From a virus, in IMG/VR virus record IMGVR_UViG_3300032282_005379, positions 1 through 21,188 of that record: 21,188 bases of DNA, one strand, 5' to 3'. Shown piece after piece: positions 14,218 through 20,924 of this stretch. Numbering within the stretch: position 1 is the stretch's first letter; each line of letters begins with the position of its first letter. Made by a program: the position numbers and the translations under genes. The notes under the pieces were generated by a model. That model saw only the letters and a list, made by a program, of their open reading frames with translations. It did not search any database and was not told the DNA's origin.

Positions 14218-14640
14218 TCATGGTCCTTTTCTTTGCGAAAGAGTTTTTTTAGGCGGCGGGATAAATTGCATCAGCGGATTGGGGGCGCTGGGGGAAAATA
14301 TGGCGATGGTTTGGGGTGGTGTTTCGTCGGGCCGGAACATCTCAAAATTACACGATCCGTCACGCCAGCGGGCGCGGAAATAATGGCTATAAGCTCCGGT
14401 GTGGGGCCATGTGAGGCGGCCGGTGCTGAGGCGCTCGGGAGTGATCTTAAGGGTGACGGGAGCGACGCCGAGTACGTTGCCGTTCCAATCTACAAGCCCG
14501 CCAGCGGGCTCTGTAAGAATCTGAATCTCTATCGGCTCGGGGACGGCTTCGGCTCGGCGGGTGATGGGCTCGGGCTGAGGAGTGGAGCAGGATGCCAGGA
14601 GAAATGAGAGCAAAACGGGGAATGTGGTTTTTATTTTCAT
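14218..14640 (-). CDS. Putative lipoprotein with PEGA-like beta domain (140 aa)
   Basis: The N-terminus MKIKTTFPVLLSFLLASC is a lipoprotein signal peptide with lipobox LASC, so Cys18 would be lipidated and the protein attached to a membrane. The region IEIQILTEPAGGLVDWNGNVLGVAPVTLKI (about 37-66) resembles a PEGA-type beta motif. A Pro-rich C-terminal tail follows (PNPLMQFIPPPKKTLSQ). Phage lipoproteins expressed from lysogenic regions often block superinfection; that role is possible here but unproven. About 74 bases separate it from the repressor gene upstream; I see no clear promoter or terminator in them. Confidence 0.75.
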   Translation of the reverse strand: MKIKTTFPVLLSFLLASCSTPQPEPITRRAEAVPEPIEIQILTEPAGGLVDWNGNVLGVAPVTLKITPERLSTGRLTWPHTGAYSHYFRARWRDGSCNFEMFRPDETPPQTIAIFSPSAPNPLMQFIPPPKKTLSQRKGP

Positions 14641-14714
14641 AAAAGCTTATTGATAACAATCTACCCCCTCACCCCCACCTAGCGGCAGGGGCATTTGAAT
14701 GATTTTGCATGGCT

Positions 14715-14975
14715 CTACCCCGTGGCGTGTTTTTTCTTTTGCGGAATCGGCCCAACTTGTAAAGGTTGGGCTTGGACTTTTCCCTGGATGATACGAGTGA
14801 GGCCAAAAATAGCGCCTTCGGTGAGGGCGGCTGTGATTGCTTCTCGCGCCCACGCTCCACGACTAATCCCGCCGGATGCCGCGAGGCGGTCAATCTCGGC
14901 GACTTGGGCATCTGTCAGCGTGGTTGAAACGCTGATTTTGCCATCGCCTGCGCCGTGGCTTTTTTTTGCTTTCAC
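14715..14975 (-). CDS. Ribbon-helix-helix DNA-binding protein, candidate lysogeny repressor
   Basis: The 86-residue product has the RHH pattern: beta strand KISVSTTLT (about 13-21), helix DAQVAEIDRLAAS, turn GGISRG and helix AWAREAITAALTEG. A basic/Gln-rich tail follows. RHH proteins bind as dimers of dimers to short repeated half-sites. The start is GTG at 14975, 6 bases after a -10 box (TATATT), so the mRNA is probably leaderless like lambda cI from PRM. It is divergent from a second RHH gene, as in the phage P22 arc/mnt immunity region. The intergenic region holds a perfect palindrome and repeated half-sites that fit operators. Which of the two proteins maintains lysogeny cannot be told from sequence. 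Confidence 0.8.
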   Translation of the reverse strand: MKAKKSHGAGDGKISVSTTLTDAQVAEIDRLAASGGISRGAWAREAITAALTEGAIFGLTRIIQGKVQAQPLQVGPIPQKKKHATG

Positions 14976-14981
14976 GGGATC

Positions 14982-15009
14982 AATATAAGCGGTCGGAAAT
15001 CATTTTCAA
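14982..15009 (-). promoter_or_regulatory. Leftward repressor promoter
   Basis: TTGAAA (15009-15004) and TATATT (14987-14982) on the minus strand are spaced by 16 bases. The transcript start would fall at the GTG of the RHH repressor (14975). Confidence 0.55.
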
Positions 15010-15018
15010 TTTTTTTTA

Positions 15019-15046
15019 TTGCTTTCCAATTGGAAATGAATATTTA
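15019..15046 (+). promoter_or_regulatory. Rightward promoter of the early operon
   Basis: TTGCTT (15019-15024) and TATTTA (15041-15046) are spaced by 16 bases. The palindrome TTTCCAATTGGAAA overlaps its -35 and spacer, so binding there should repress it. A leader of roughly 27 bases would precede ATG 15080. Confidence 0.45.
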
Positions 15047-15059
15047 TGAATGGAAATGA
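15023..15059. promoter_or_regulatory. Operator: 14-bp palindrome plus repeated TGGAAATGA half-sites
   Basis: TTTCCAATTGGAAA (15023-15036) is a perfect palindrome. TGGAAATGA occurs at 15031-15039 and 15051-15059 (20 bp apart), and a related CGGAAATCA at 14994-15002. Repeated half-sites between divergent RHH genes are as expected for their operators. Confidence 0.65.
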
Positions 15060-15079
15060 GTGGAACACCCTACTTGACC

Positions 15080-15226
15080 ATGAATAAAACAATACAAACG
15101 CAGATACCAAAAGAGCTGGATCAAATCATCTCAGCTATTGCAAAAAGCCAGATGGTGAGCCGCGCGGCGGTCGTCCGCCAGTTGATTGTAAAGGCGCTTG
15201 ATAAAACGAGAGAGGGCCAGATATGA
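15080..15226 (+). CDS. Small ribbon-helix-helix regulator (48 aa), first gene of the rightward operon
   Basis: Codons from ATG 15080 give MNKTIQTQIPKELDQIISAI, then AKSQMVSRAAVVRQLIVKAL and the tail DKTREGQI: a minimal RHH domain with beta strand TIQTQIPKE, helix LDQIISAIAKS, turn MVSRA and helix AVVRQLIVKAL. The size is close to the Arc repressor. It is transcribed away from the larger RHH gene, with operator-like repeats between. It is too short for many gene callers. Its stop overlaps the next start (ATGA). It probably acts as the lytic-side regulator of the switch, but that is inference. Confidence 0.75.
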   Translation: MNKTIQTQIPKELDQIISAIAKSQMVSRAAVVRQLIVKALDKTREGQI

Positions 15227-15309
15227 GCTCTGTTTTTTATAGCCTGGCGACGGGATGCCTGAGCGGGGCGGTTTTTTATTTTTTTGCGAAAATGGAGGGC
15301 TGGAAATGA
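15223..15309 (+). CDS. Very small membrane peptide (28 aa)
   Basis: ATG at 15223 overlaps the RHH stop. The product MSSVFYSLATGCLSGAVFYF continues FAKMEGWK, giving one short hydrophobic, Phe/Tyr-rich helix. It ends in ATGA with the next gene. No family recognised. Support comes from the ATGA chain and the membrane-like composition. Confidence 0.45.
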   Translation: MSSVFYSLATGCLSGAVFYFFAKMEGWK

Positions 15310-15452
15310 GCCGCTTATTTTTGTGCAGGGCCACGGATCCGCTGCGGGGATCTTTTGGCGACTATGTGAGGGCGGGCAGCCGCGAGGCCGCGCGGGCTGC
15401 GTTTTTTAAAATATTTGGGTTGTGGCCTCATTCGGTGGAGGTGGAACGATGA
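15306..15452 (+). CDS. Hypothetical small phage protein (48 aa)
   Basis: MSRLFLCRATDPLRGSFGDY, then VRAGSREAARAAFFKIFGLW and PHSVEVER. The pattern 'F.VRA.S.EAAR..F...FG..P..VE' occurs in small phage proteins that have one alpha-beta fold. A longer frame opens at ATG 15255, but it overlaps the 28-aa gene; the ATGA overlap at 15306 is the better start. Function unknown. Confidence 0.55.
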   Translation: MSRLFLCRATDPLRGSFGDYVRAGSREAARAAFFKIFGLWPHSVEVER

Positions 15453-15565
15453 GCGCGGATGATTTTTTCCGGTGCTCGGGATATTTTTTCGATTTTTTGC
15501 AGATGGTCGCACCGTTGGTCGTCCTCCTTTGGGTGACGGATCGAATCCTGGAGGGCGGGAAATGA
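15449..15565 (+). CDS. Very small membrane peptide (38 aa)
   Basis: ATG 15449 overlaps the previous stop. The product has an acidic/aromatic N-terminus (MSADDFFRCSGYFFDFLQ), a hydrophobic helix MVAPLVVLLWV and the tail TDRILEGGK. It overlaps the next start as ATGA. No family recognised. Confidence 0.45.
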   Translation: MSADDFFRCSGYFFDFLQMVAPLVVLLWVTDRILEGGK

Positions 15566-15789
15566 TCGAGCAACATTATTCAGCCAGGGAAATTGCGGCG
15601 TTGCTCAAGGTCGATCACTCCACGGTGACGCGTAAAATATCCTCCGGCGAGATGAAGGGGGTCAAAATCGGCAAGCGGGTCATTGTTCCCGAGTCGGAGG
15701 TAGAGCGGTTTCTTGACCTCAACAGACTCGGGAGGCCTGCGCCTCTTCCTGTCCGGCGAGGGGTCCGGCCTTTGATCGCCTCGCTTTAA
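15562..15789 (+). CDS. Excisionase/MerR-type helix-turn-helix protein (75 aa)
   Basis: The product has the compact winged-helix DNA-binding unit YSAREIAALLKVDHSTVTRKISSGEMKGVKIGKRVIVPESEVERFL (about 6-51). This is the excisionase-family pattern: helix, turn, recognition helix, and a beta wing with KIGKR. The track to 15472 in the same frame overlaps other genes; ATG 15562 makes the last ATGA overlap of the chain. In a temperate phage it may serve as excisionase (Xis/Cox-like) or as an early regulator; sequence alone does not decide. Confidence 0.75.
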   Translation: MIEQHYSAREIAALLKVDHSTVTRKISSGEMKGVKIGKRVIVPESEVERFLDLNRLGRPAPLPVRRGVRPLIASL

Positions 15790-15814
15790 ATCCCTGCCGC
15801 CTTTTTTATTTTTT

Positions 15815-16639
15815 ATGGACTCCCCCTTAAGTCGATTTGATGCGCATGAAACTGCGGCGCCTTTTTTATTTTCGGCGGCGGAAATAGGTGCTGAGAAGCT
15901 CGAAGCCACTGGGGAGTTCAGCGGCGAGCGGTTGCTTGCTCGCAGGCCGGAGGTTTATCGGGCGATATTATCCATGAGTGCCGAGGGTTTGAGCGTGTCG
16001 GCTATGGCTCGGGCGTTCGGGGTCAGCCGGAATACGATTGCAGCCGTGCAGGATCGTGAAGGATTTTCTATAGAGCAACATAAAAAGGAGTTGCTTCGGA
16101 ATGTGCGCACTGCGGCGCGGCTCTCGGTCGAGAGGGTCGTGGAGTTGGTGCCTTCTATCAATAGCGCCAAGGATGCGGCCATTGTTGCGGCGGTGATGGT
16201 CGATAAGCTCCAGCTCCTCAGCGGCGAGGCAACGGCCCGAGTCGAACGGGTAGAGGTTAGCCAGGACAAACTCTCGGAGATGCTAGCCGGTCTGCCGGAG
16301 CTCGAGGCCGAGATCGTGCCGGCAACCGGTTCAAGCGGCAGCGGGTCGGAGCAAAAGGGGCGGGCTGCGGCGGGTTGCCTGGGGTTGGATCCGGTGGGAT
16401 TGGGGCGCGCTGGCTCCGGTTCTGATACTCAATCAGATGGTTTGCAGGGTTTACAAGACGTAAGCGCGGGGATGGGGACAACTTCGGGGACGGGTGACGC
16501 TGCGGGTCGGGTCGATCTCGAGGATCTGGCCGCCGACACGGAGGGGGGGAGGGGGTCTGAATTTTTGGCCCCCCCCCCGTCAGCACCCACTGATTTGGGT
16601 GAACGGAAAATTTTTAGCAAAGGAGACCTTAACTCCTAA
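15815..16639 (+). CDS. Helix-turn-helix phage protein with low-complexity tail (274 aa)
   Basis: Residues about 44-82 (RPEVYRAILSMSAEGLSVSA followed by MARAFGVSRNTIAAVQDRE) form a helix-turn-helix of the Hin/transposase-like type. Helical segments follow (about 90-150, with RNVRTAARLSVERVVELVP and AAIVAAVMVDKLQLLSG) that may mediate oligomerisation. Residues 165-250 are Gly/Ser/Asp-rich and low in complexity. I infer a DNA-binding regulator or replication accessory; no named family is certain. The 3' part contains a G7 run and a C10 run (about 16543-16578) and a near-exact copy of the attP-side 12-mer repeat (16474-16491). The start ATG follows a T-rich stretch without a Shine-Dalgarno site. 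Confidence 0.65.
   Translation: MDSPLSRFDAHETAAPFLFSAAEIGAEKLEATGEFSGERLLARRPEVYRAILSMSAEGLSVSAMARAFGVSRNTIAAVQDREGFSIEQHKKELLRNVRTAARLSVERVVELVPSINSAKDAAIVAAVMVDKLQLLSGEATARVERVEVSQDKLSEMLAGLPELEAEIVPATGSSGSGSEQKGRAAAGCLGLDPVGLGRAGSGSDTQSDGLQGLQDVSAGMGTTSGTGDAAGRVDLEDLAADTEGGRGSEFLAPPPSAPTDLGERKIFSKGDLNS
16474..16491 (+). repeat. Distant fourth copy of the attachment-site repeat
   Basis: GGGGACAACTTCGGGGAC differs from 11771-11788 at one base in 18. It lies inside the helix-turn-helix gene, nearly 5 kb from attP. It may be a regulatory or recombination site, or a chance of coding sequence. Confidence 0.45.
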
Positions 16640-16654
16640 ACGGAGGTCCATTTT

Positions 16655-16930
16655 ATGCAAAATAAAAAAAACAAGCCGGAGGTGGAGCAGGCGACGCCTC
16701 CGGTGCAGGAGGCGGTGAAGGTGAAGGTGTACCGCCATGTGCCGAACAAGAACTTGCTTCAAGTGCAAGTGCCTAATGGGGACGGGGGAACAATGAAGGT
16801 GGGACTGATGCGTGTGCGCGATAGCCACTACTACAGGGCGGGGGAGATGATACCGGCTAAGTTGGGCGACCATGATGTGTGGGAGCCGCTGAAGACCCGT
16901 TTCCGCCCCAACATAGGGGGGCTGGTATGA
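16655..16930 (+). CDS. Hypothetical phage protein (91 aa)
   Basis: The N-terminal part is basic and Pro/Glu-rich; the rest is beta-type (VKVKVYRHVPNKNLLQVQVP and VGLMRVRDSHYYRAGEMIPA), so a small beta-barrel-like fold is likely. No named family is recognised. A Shine-Dalgarno GGAGG (16642-16646) lies 8 bases before ATG. Its stop overlaps the next start as ATGA. Confidence 0.65.
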   Translation: MQNKKNKPEVEQATPPVQEAVKVKVYRHVPNKNLLQVQVPNGDGGTMKVGLMRVRDSHYYRAGEMIPAKLGDHDVWEPLKTRFRPNIGGLV

Positions 16931-17058
16931 GTGGCGTTACGGCGTTGTTGCTGGCGGGGTTAGTGATGCTGGCTCTCTGGACGACTTTTCACCTTGGGGT
17001 GGAGTGCGGCAGGGAGGAGAAGGAAATAAATGATGATGAGGATGATGATTTTAAATGA
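16927..17058 (+). CDS. Small membrane protein with acidic tail (43 aa)
   Basis: ATG 16927 gives MSGVTALLLAGLVMLALWTT, then FHLGVECGREEKEI and a tail NDDEDDDFK: one transmembrane helix followed by a strongly acidic cytoplasmic-type tail. It overlaps both neighbours by ATGA (start in the upstream stop, stop in the exonuclease start). It is shorter than usual gene-call limits. Function unknown; several similar one-helix genes occur in this operon. Confidence 0.55.
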   Translation: MSGVTALLLAGLVMLALWTTFHLGVECGREEKEINDDEDDDFK

Positions 17059-17639
17059 AAACGCGATTGATTGTTATTGATACTGAGACGGGTGGGTTAG
17101 ATGCGCAAAAAAACGCCCTGCTTTCTTTGAGTGCGCTTGATACTCTTGATGGTGAGGTTTTTACAGCTATGATAAAGCCTTCGCCTGAGTGGATCGTGGA
17201 GCCGGAGGCGATGCGGGTGAATGGGTTCACCTTGGATTTTCTGGAAAAACACGGGCGGCCTGAGCGGGGGGTGATGGAGGACTTTGCGTTGTGGCTGGGG
17301 GAGCGGCGGTATGCGTTGCTGGCTGGCTGTAATGTGGCGTTTGACATTGGGTTCCTGCGGGCGGCGGGCGAGCGTGTGGGGCTGACGTTGCCGCTGGGCT
17401 ATCGCTCGGTGGATTTGCAGGCGGTGGCTTGGCTGGCTTGGGAGGTGGGCGGTCTGGAGCTGCCGCTGGGCAAGGATGGGCTGCCTAAGTTGAGCTTGTC
17501 GGTGATCTCGGAGGCGCTGGGGCTGGGCCGGACGAGTAAGACGCATAATTGCCTCGAGGACACGATGCTGACGTGGGCGTGCCTGAGCAAGATCGGCCGC
17601 TGCGTGGAGATGGCCCCTCGCGTGGAGGTGCAGCCATGA
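17055..17639 (+). CDS. DnaQ-like DEDDh 3'-5' exonuclease
   Basis: Three exonuclease motifs are clear: Exo I D9-T-E11 in VIDTETGGLD, Exo II D97 in NVAFDIGFL, and Exo III H164 and D169 in HNCLEDTMLT. These coordinate two metal ions for 3'-5' removal of nucleotides. The 194-residue size matches stand-alone DnaQ/epsilon or RNase-T like proteins, with no polymerase part. It lies in the replication operon, coupled by ATGA on both sides, so proofreading or processing of phage replication intermediates is the likely job. Confidence 0.9.
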   Translation: MKTRLIVIDTETGGLDAQKNALLSLSALDTLDGEVFTAMIKPSPEWIVEPEAMRVNGFTLDFLEKHGRPERGVMEDFALWLGERRYALLAGCNVAFDIGFLRAAGERVGLTLPLGYRSVDLQAVAWLAWEVGGLELPLGKDGLPKLSLSVISEALGLGRTSKTHNCLEDTMLTWACLSKIGRCVEMAPRVEVQP

Positions 17640-17803
17640 ACTCGAAGGAGAGGGCGCTTTCTTACGACGATGCCCGCTGTGGCCACCGTGTGGTGATGCG
17701 GCCGAAGATTACGAACAAGGCTCTCACGCGCTGGCTTGCTGGCCGTGAACCGCAAAAAAAGAAACTGACGGAGAAAAAAGAACAAAATGAGCAACTGGAT
17801 TAA
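17636..17803 (+). CDS. Hypothetical basic phage protein (55 aa)
   Basis: ATG 17636 overlaps the exonuclease stop. The product MNSKERALSYDDARCGHRVV, MRPKITNKALTRWLAGREPQ and a Lys/Glu/Gln-rich tail is small, basic and soluble, possibly nucleic-acid binding. A longer frame to 17549 overlaps the exonuclease gene and is not needed. It overlaps the replication gene by 17 bases. Confidence 0.55.
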   Translation: MNSKERALSYDDARCGHRVVMRPKITNKALTRWLAGREPQKKKLTEKKEQNEQLD

Positions 17804-18692
17804 AATGCGGAGCAATCTTTGGGATGATCCTCGGATCGCCAGAATTTGCGACCTGACCCACAAGCGGGAGGCCGAGGTGATTGGTGGGCTGTATTGGATA
17901 TGGTCGATGGCCGATGAGCAGAGCACGGATGGACAGCTTGATGGGCTTTCGCTTGGAGCTATCGACAGGAAGACGGGGGTTAAGGGATTGGGAGCGGCTC
18001 TTGCAAAGGTTGGTTGGATTACGGAAGTTGAAGATGGAGTTGAGATTGCACGCTTCGATGAACATAATGGAGCGTCTGCAAAAAGACGGGCGGAGATGGC
18101 GAAGGCGTCATCAAAATATAGAGCCTCGTCATCAAAGCGTCATCACTCTGATATGACGGATGGATCACGGGAATATGACCTAGATAAGAATAGAATAGAT
18201 AATACCCCTATAGTCCCCAATGGGGACATGGTGTTGGAGGGTGAGCGGGTTGATTTACCGGCACCGGAGGATCAGATCGTTTCGAGATTTCGTGAGCTTT
18301 TCCACATTCGACCGACTTCGACTCTGGATGCCTCCACGACCAAGGCTTACCAGAAAAATAAAAAAGCGGCGGCGGAGTTGAGCGATGAGGATTGGCGGGC
18401 GCTGGAGTGGGTGTATCGCCAACAGGAGGGCGTGGCGGCGACTTACAGGCGTAAGGACTTGGCTACGTTGCTAAATAACCTCACTTCGGAGGTGCAGCGG
18501 GCCTACGATTGGGCGGGTCGCTCGGGGGTGAGCTTTGCCCTGGTGAGGGTGGCGGTGGAGTCGGAGCCGGAGGGGTGGGCGTCGATCATCACGGATGAAG
18601 ACCCGAGCTATAATTGCATTTCGTGGGCGGCTTTGCCGGATTCGATGAAGCGTTATGTGCGGGAAAAAATCCGCCAACGGCATGAATCCTAA
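17787..18692 (+). CDS. Phage replication-initiator type protein
   Basis: The N-terminus (KMRSNLWDDPRIARICDLTHKRE, then GGLYWIWSMADEQSTDGQLDGL and IDRKTGVKGLGAALAKVGWI) is the winged-helix part common in phage replication proteins of the O/DnaD-like group. A hydrophilic linker (about 95-160) and a helical C-terminal domain (about 165-300) follow, with YQKNKKAAAELSDEDWRALE and ..RRKDLATLLNNL. Such proteins bind the origin and recruit the DnaB helicase encoded 1.5 kb downstream. The gene overlaps its two neighbours, so it is expressed as part of the early operon. No origin repeats were recognised inside it. Confidence 0.8.
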   Translation: MSNWIKMRSNLWDDPRIARICDLTHKREAEVIGGLYWIWSMADEQSTDGQLDGLSLGAIDRKTGVKGLGAALAKVGWITEVEDGVEIARFDEHNGASAKRRAEMAKASSKYRASSSKRHHSDMTDGSREYDLDKNRIDNTPIVPNGDMVLEGERVDLPAPEDQIVSRFRELFHIRPTSTLDASTTKAYQKNKKAAAELSDEDWRALEWVYRQQEGVAATYRRKDLATLLNNLTSEVQRAYDWAGRSGVSFALVRVAVESEPEGWASIITDEDPSYNCISWAALPDSMKRYVREKIRQRHES

Positions 18693-19101
18693 CGATTACT
18701 TTTATCAACAACTTACCGAGCGCGATGCGATGGAGGAAGGGTGCTTCCGCGATAGCTTCCGCGCCGAATGGGGGGTGGCATTCCCTCCGCAACTTAACAA
18801 TGAATATGAACAATATATGACTACAAACAATGAATCCCTCGATACTTACGAGGAAAATAAAAATACGGGGCTGGCGCTGATCACTCGGCACAGGCCGGAT
18901 GCGAAGTATGAGTTCCTGCGTTTCCAGGTGGGGGTGATGGCGCTGCGGCAGATGGTGGAGCCGATCTACGACGAGGCGGGGGAGAGGGTGATCGGGGAGC
19001 GTCCGCTGGATCGGGCGACTTGCATGGTCTTTAATCTCTTGGGCTTTGGGGTGTCTTTGCAAAAAGCAAAAGCAATGATGATGAGGAACTACAAGCTATG
19101 A
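18682..19101 (+). CDS. Hypothetical phage protein (139 aa), possible replication accessory
   Basis: The product starts MNPNDYFYQQLTERDAMEEG. It contains EFLRFQVGVMALRQMVEPIYDEAGE and a C-terminal helical region LDRATCMVFNLLGFGVSLQK. No named family is recognised. A start at 18655 is possible; ATG 18682, overlapping the previous stop, is nearer the other genes' pattern. It sits between the initiator and the helicase genes, so a helicase-loader role is a guess from position only. Confidence 0.6.
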   Translation: MNPNDYFYQQLTERDAMEEGCFRDSFRAEWGVAFPPQLNNEYEQYMTTNNESLDTYEENKNTGLALITRHRPDAKYEFLRFQVGVMALRQMVEPIYDEAGERVIGERPLDRATCMVFNLLGFGVSLQKAKAMMMRNYKL

Positions 19102-19307
19102 GCGTGTCAATGAATTGGGTGGATGCCGATAAACAAAAGCCGGATGATGGCGAGACCGTCATCATTCACATGCAGGGGGGGGAAGTCTGGACGGGTTTCC
19201 TTGACGGGGATGTCTGGCGGAATGTGTCGGGCGCACGGATTCACGAGGAGGAGCCGGTATTGCACTGGATGCCGCTCCCTAACCCTCCAATCGGAGGACA
19301 TCTATGA
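19098..19307 (+). CDS. DUF551-like small phage protein (69 aa)
   Basis: The sequence NWVDADKQKPDDGETVIIHM ... VWTGFLDGDVWRNVSGARIH ... PVLHWMPLPNPP matches the DUF551 pattern: 'W.....P.dg..V' at the start and 'V.HWMPLP.PP' at the end. These proteins are common in phages and mobile elements; function unknown. It overlaps the genes on both sides by ATGA. Confidence 0.75.
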   Translation: MSVSMNWVDADKQKPDDGETVIIHMQGGEVWTGFLDGDVWRNVSGARIHEEEPVLHWMPLPNPPIGGHL

Positions 19308-20674
19308 GCGCGAGTTCTTTACCAGAGGCTCCGGTGTGCGAGCGGGCGGTGATCGGGGCGGCGTTGCAGGAGGGGCGGGTGGCGGATAGTGTGCTGGAGG
19401 TGCTGCGGCCGGAGCATCTCGCTTGGCCTGCGAATAAGGAGATCCTTTCGCTGATCTCGGATATGCGGCAACAGGCGTTGCCGGTGGATTTTATCTTGGT
19501 GACGACGGCGTTGGATAAGGCGGGAGTCCTCGAAGCGGTGGGCGGGAGTGCCTACCTATCGGAGCTGGCGACGGATATGGGGACGGTGGCAAATTGGCAG
19601 TTCTACGCAGAGGAGGTGATCGACTCATGGAAGCGTCGGGAGATGCTGGCTGCGGCGATGAGGTTGGCGCAGGAGGCCCGTGATCCGGCTTTGAGAGTCG
19701 AGGACGCGCAGGAGCGGTGCGAGCAGGTGCTATACGGCTTACGGGAGAGTATCGGGAAGGAGAATGTGGTGGCGCATTGCAAACGGGCCGTGCTGGAGGC
19801 CGTTGAGCATATCGAGAAGGTGTATCAGAATCGCGGACAGACGGTGGGGCTGGAGAGTGGCATTCACGATCTGGACCGCTCGACGGGGGGATTCCTCGGC
19901 GGGCAGATGATTGTGATCGCGGCGCGTCCGGCTTGCGGGAAGTCGGCGCTCGGGATGCAGATGGCGCTCCATGCGGCGATGAAGGTGCAAGTGCCGGTGC
20001 TGGTCTTCTCGGTGGAGATGCCGTCGATGGAGCTGATGACTCGGGCGATATGCTCGGAGGCGGGCATTGACCTCCAGCGGGTGCGGGATGGATTTTTGCC
20101 TGCGACGGCGCTGGGGAATGTGTCTTCGGCGGCGAGCCGCTTGAGCAAGGCGAACTTGTATCTGGACGATACGCCTGGCTTGACGGTGGCGCAGTTTCGC
20201 TCACGGGCGCGGCGGGCTAAGGCGGCGCACGGCATTAAGCTCATTGTGGTGGATTATCTGCAATTCATGCACGGGTCGTCGAAGCGGGCGGGGGAAAGCA
20301 GGGCGCTGGAGGTAAGCGAGATCTCGAAGGCGATCAAGACAACGGCGAAGGAACTCAGTATTCCCATCATTGCCCTAGCGCAGCTCAACCGCGATGCGGA
20401 TGAGCAGAGCAAGCCGAAGCTCTCGAATCTCCGCGAGTCGGGCAGCATCGAGCAGGATGCCGATACGGTGATGCTCATTCACCGCCTAGACAAAAATAAA
20501 AAACGGGCGGGCGAGGATGAGGAGCCTATGGATCACAATACGTTGCTGATCCTTGCAAAACAAAGAAACGGCCCGACGCCGGAGATCAAGCTCAACTTCA
20601 TCGGCGAGCACACGACCTTCCGAAATGTGACGGAGAAGGCGTATAGCAACAACAAGAACGAAAGGCAGAAATAA
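19304..20674 (+). CDS. dnaB: Replicative DNA helicase, DnaB type
   Basis: DnaB hexamers unwind DNA ahead of the replication fork. The N-terminal helical domain (about 8-110) is followed by the RecA-like core. The core shows Walker A ARPACGKS (207-214, K213), catalytic E238 in VFSVEM, Walker B D317 in IVVDYLQ, IALAQLNRD (357-364), RESGSIEQDADTVMLIHR and the arginine finger KQR at 419-421. No intein interrupts it. Length (456) is normal for the family. With the O-like protein and the exonuclease upstream it forms the phage replication module. The start overlaps the DUF551-like stop (ATGA). Confidence 0.95.
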   Translation: MSASSLPEAPVCERAVIGAALQEGRVADSVLEVLRPEHLAWPANKEILSLISDMRQQALPVDFILVTTALDKAGVLEAVGGSAYLSELATDMGTVANWQFYAEEVIDSWKRREMLAAAMRLAQEARDPALRVEDAQERCEQVLYGLRESIGKENVVAHCKRAVLEAVEHIEKVYQNRGQTVGLESGIHDLDRSTGGFLGGQMIVIAARPACGKSALGMQMALHAAMKVQVPVLVFSVEMPSMELMTRAICSEAGIDLQRVRDGFLPATALGNVSSAASRLSKANLYLDDTPGLTVAQFRSRARRAKAAHGIKLIVVDYLQFMHGSSKRAGESRALEVSEISKAIKTTAKELSIPIIALAQLNRDADEQSKPKLSNLRESGSIEQDADTVMLIHRLDKNKKRAGEDEEPMDHNTLLILAKQRNGPTPEIKLNFIGEHTTFRNVTEKAYSNNKNERQK

Positions 20675-20678
20675 AACC

Positions 20679-20924
20679 ATGAGTATCATATCTGATTCGG
20701 CGGTGGGGTGTACGGCTTGTCATCGGGAGTGGCTTGACCATCCAGGGTTGGACCACACTTGCAAGCTGGCGACGGACTTGGCGGCGACGTTGAGGGGGGT
20801 GTTGCGCTATGCGCACCCTCCGGAATACACGCGCGATATTGGGGCGCAGGAAGTTTATTTTGACCTCATCGAAAATGCGCGGCGGCTGATCGTGAAGGCG
20901 CGGACTTTTGAAAGCGAACTATGA
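20679..20924 (+). CDS. Hypothetical phage protein with Cys/His cluster (81 aa)
   Basis: The N-terminal CTACHREWLDHPGLDHTC (about 11-28) has three Cys and two or three His residues and may bind zinc. The rest is helical (LATDLAATLRGVLRYA, VYFDLIENARRLIVKA). No family recognised. It starts 4 bases after the helicase stop and overlaps the next gene by ATGA. Confidence 0.6.
   Translation: MSIISDSAVGCTACHREWLDHPGLDHTCKLATDLAATLRGVLRYAHPPEYTRDIGAQEVYFDLIENARRLIVKARTFESEL

Noticed and set aside
14179-14607. Plus-strand frame of 142 codons
   Set aside because: Antisense to the lipoprotein gene, which has a proper signal peptide and lipobox.
19491-20204. Minus-strand frame of 237 codons over the DnaB gene
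   Set aside because: Pro/Ser-rich shadow; the + strand carries complete helicase motifs.
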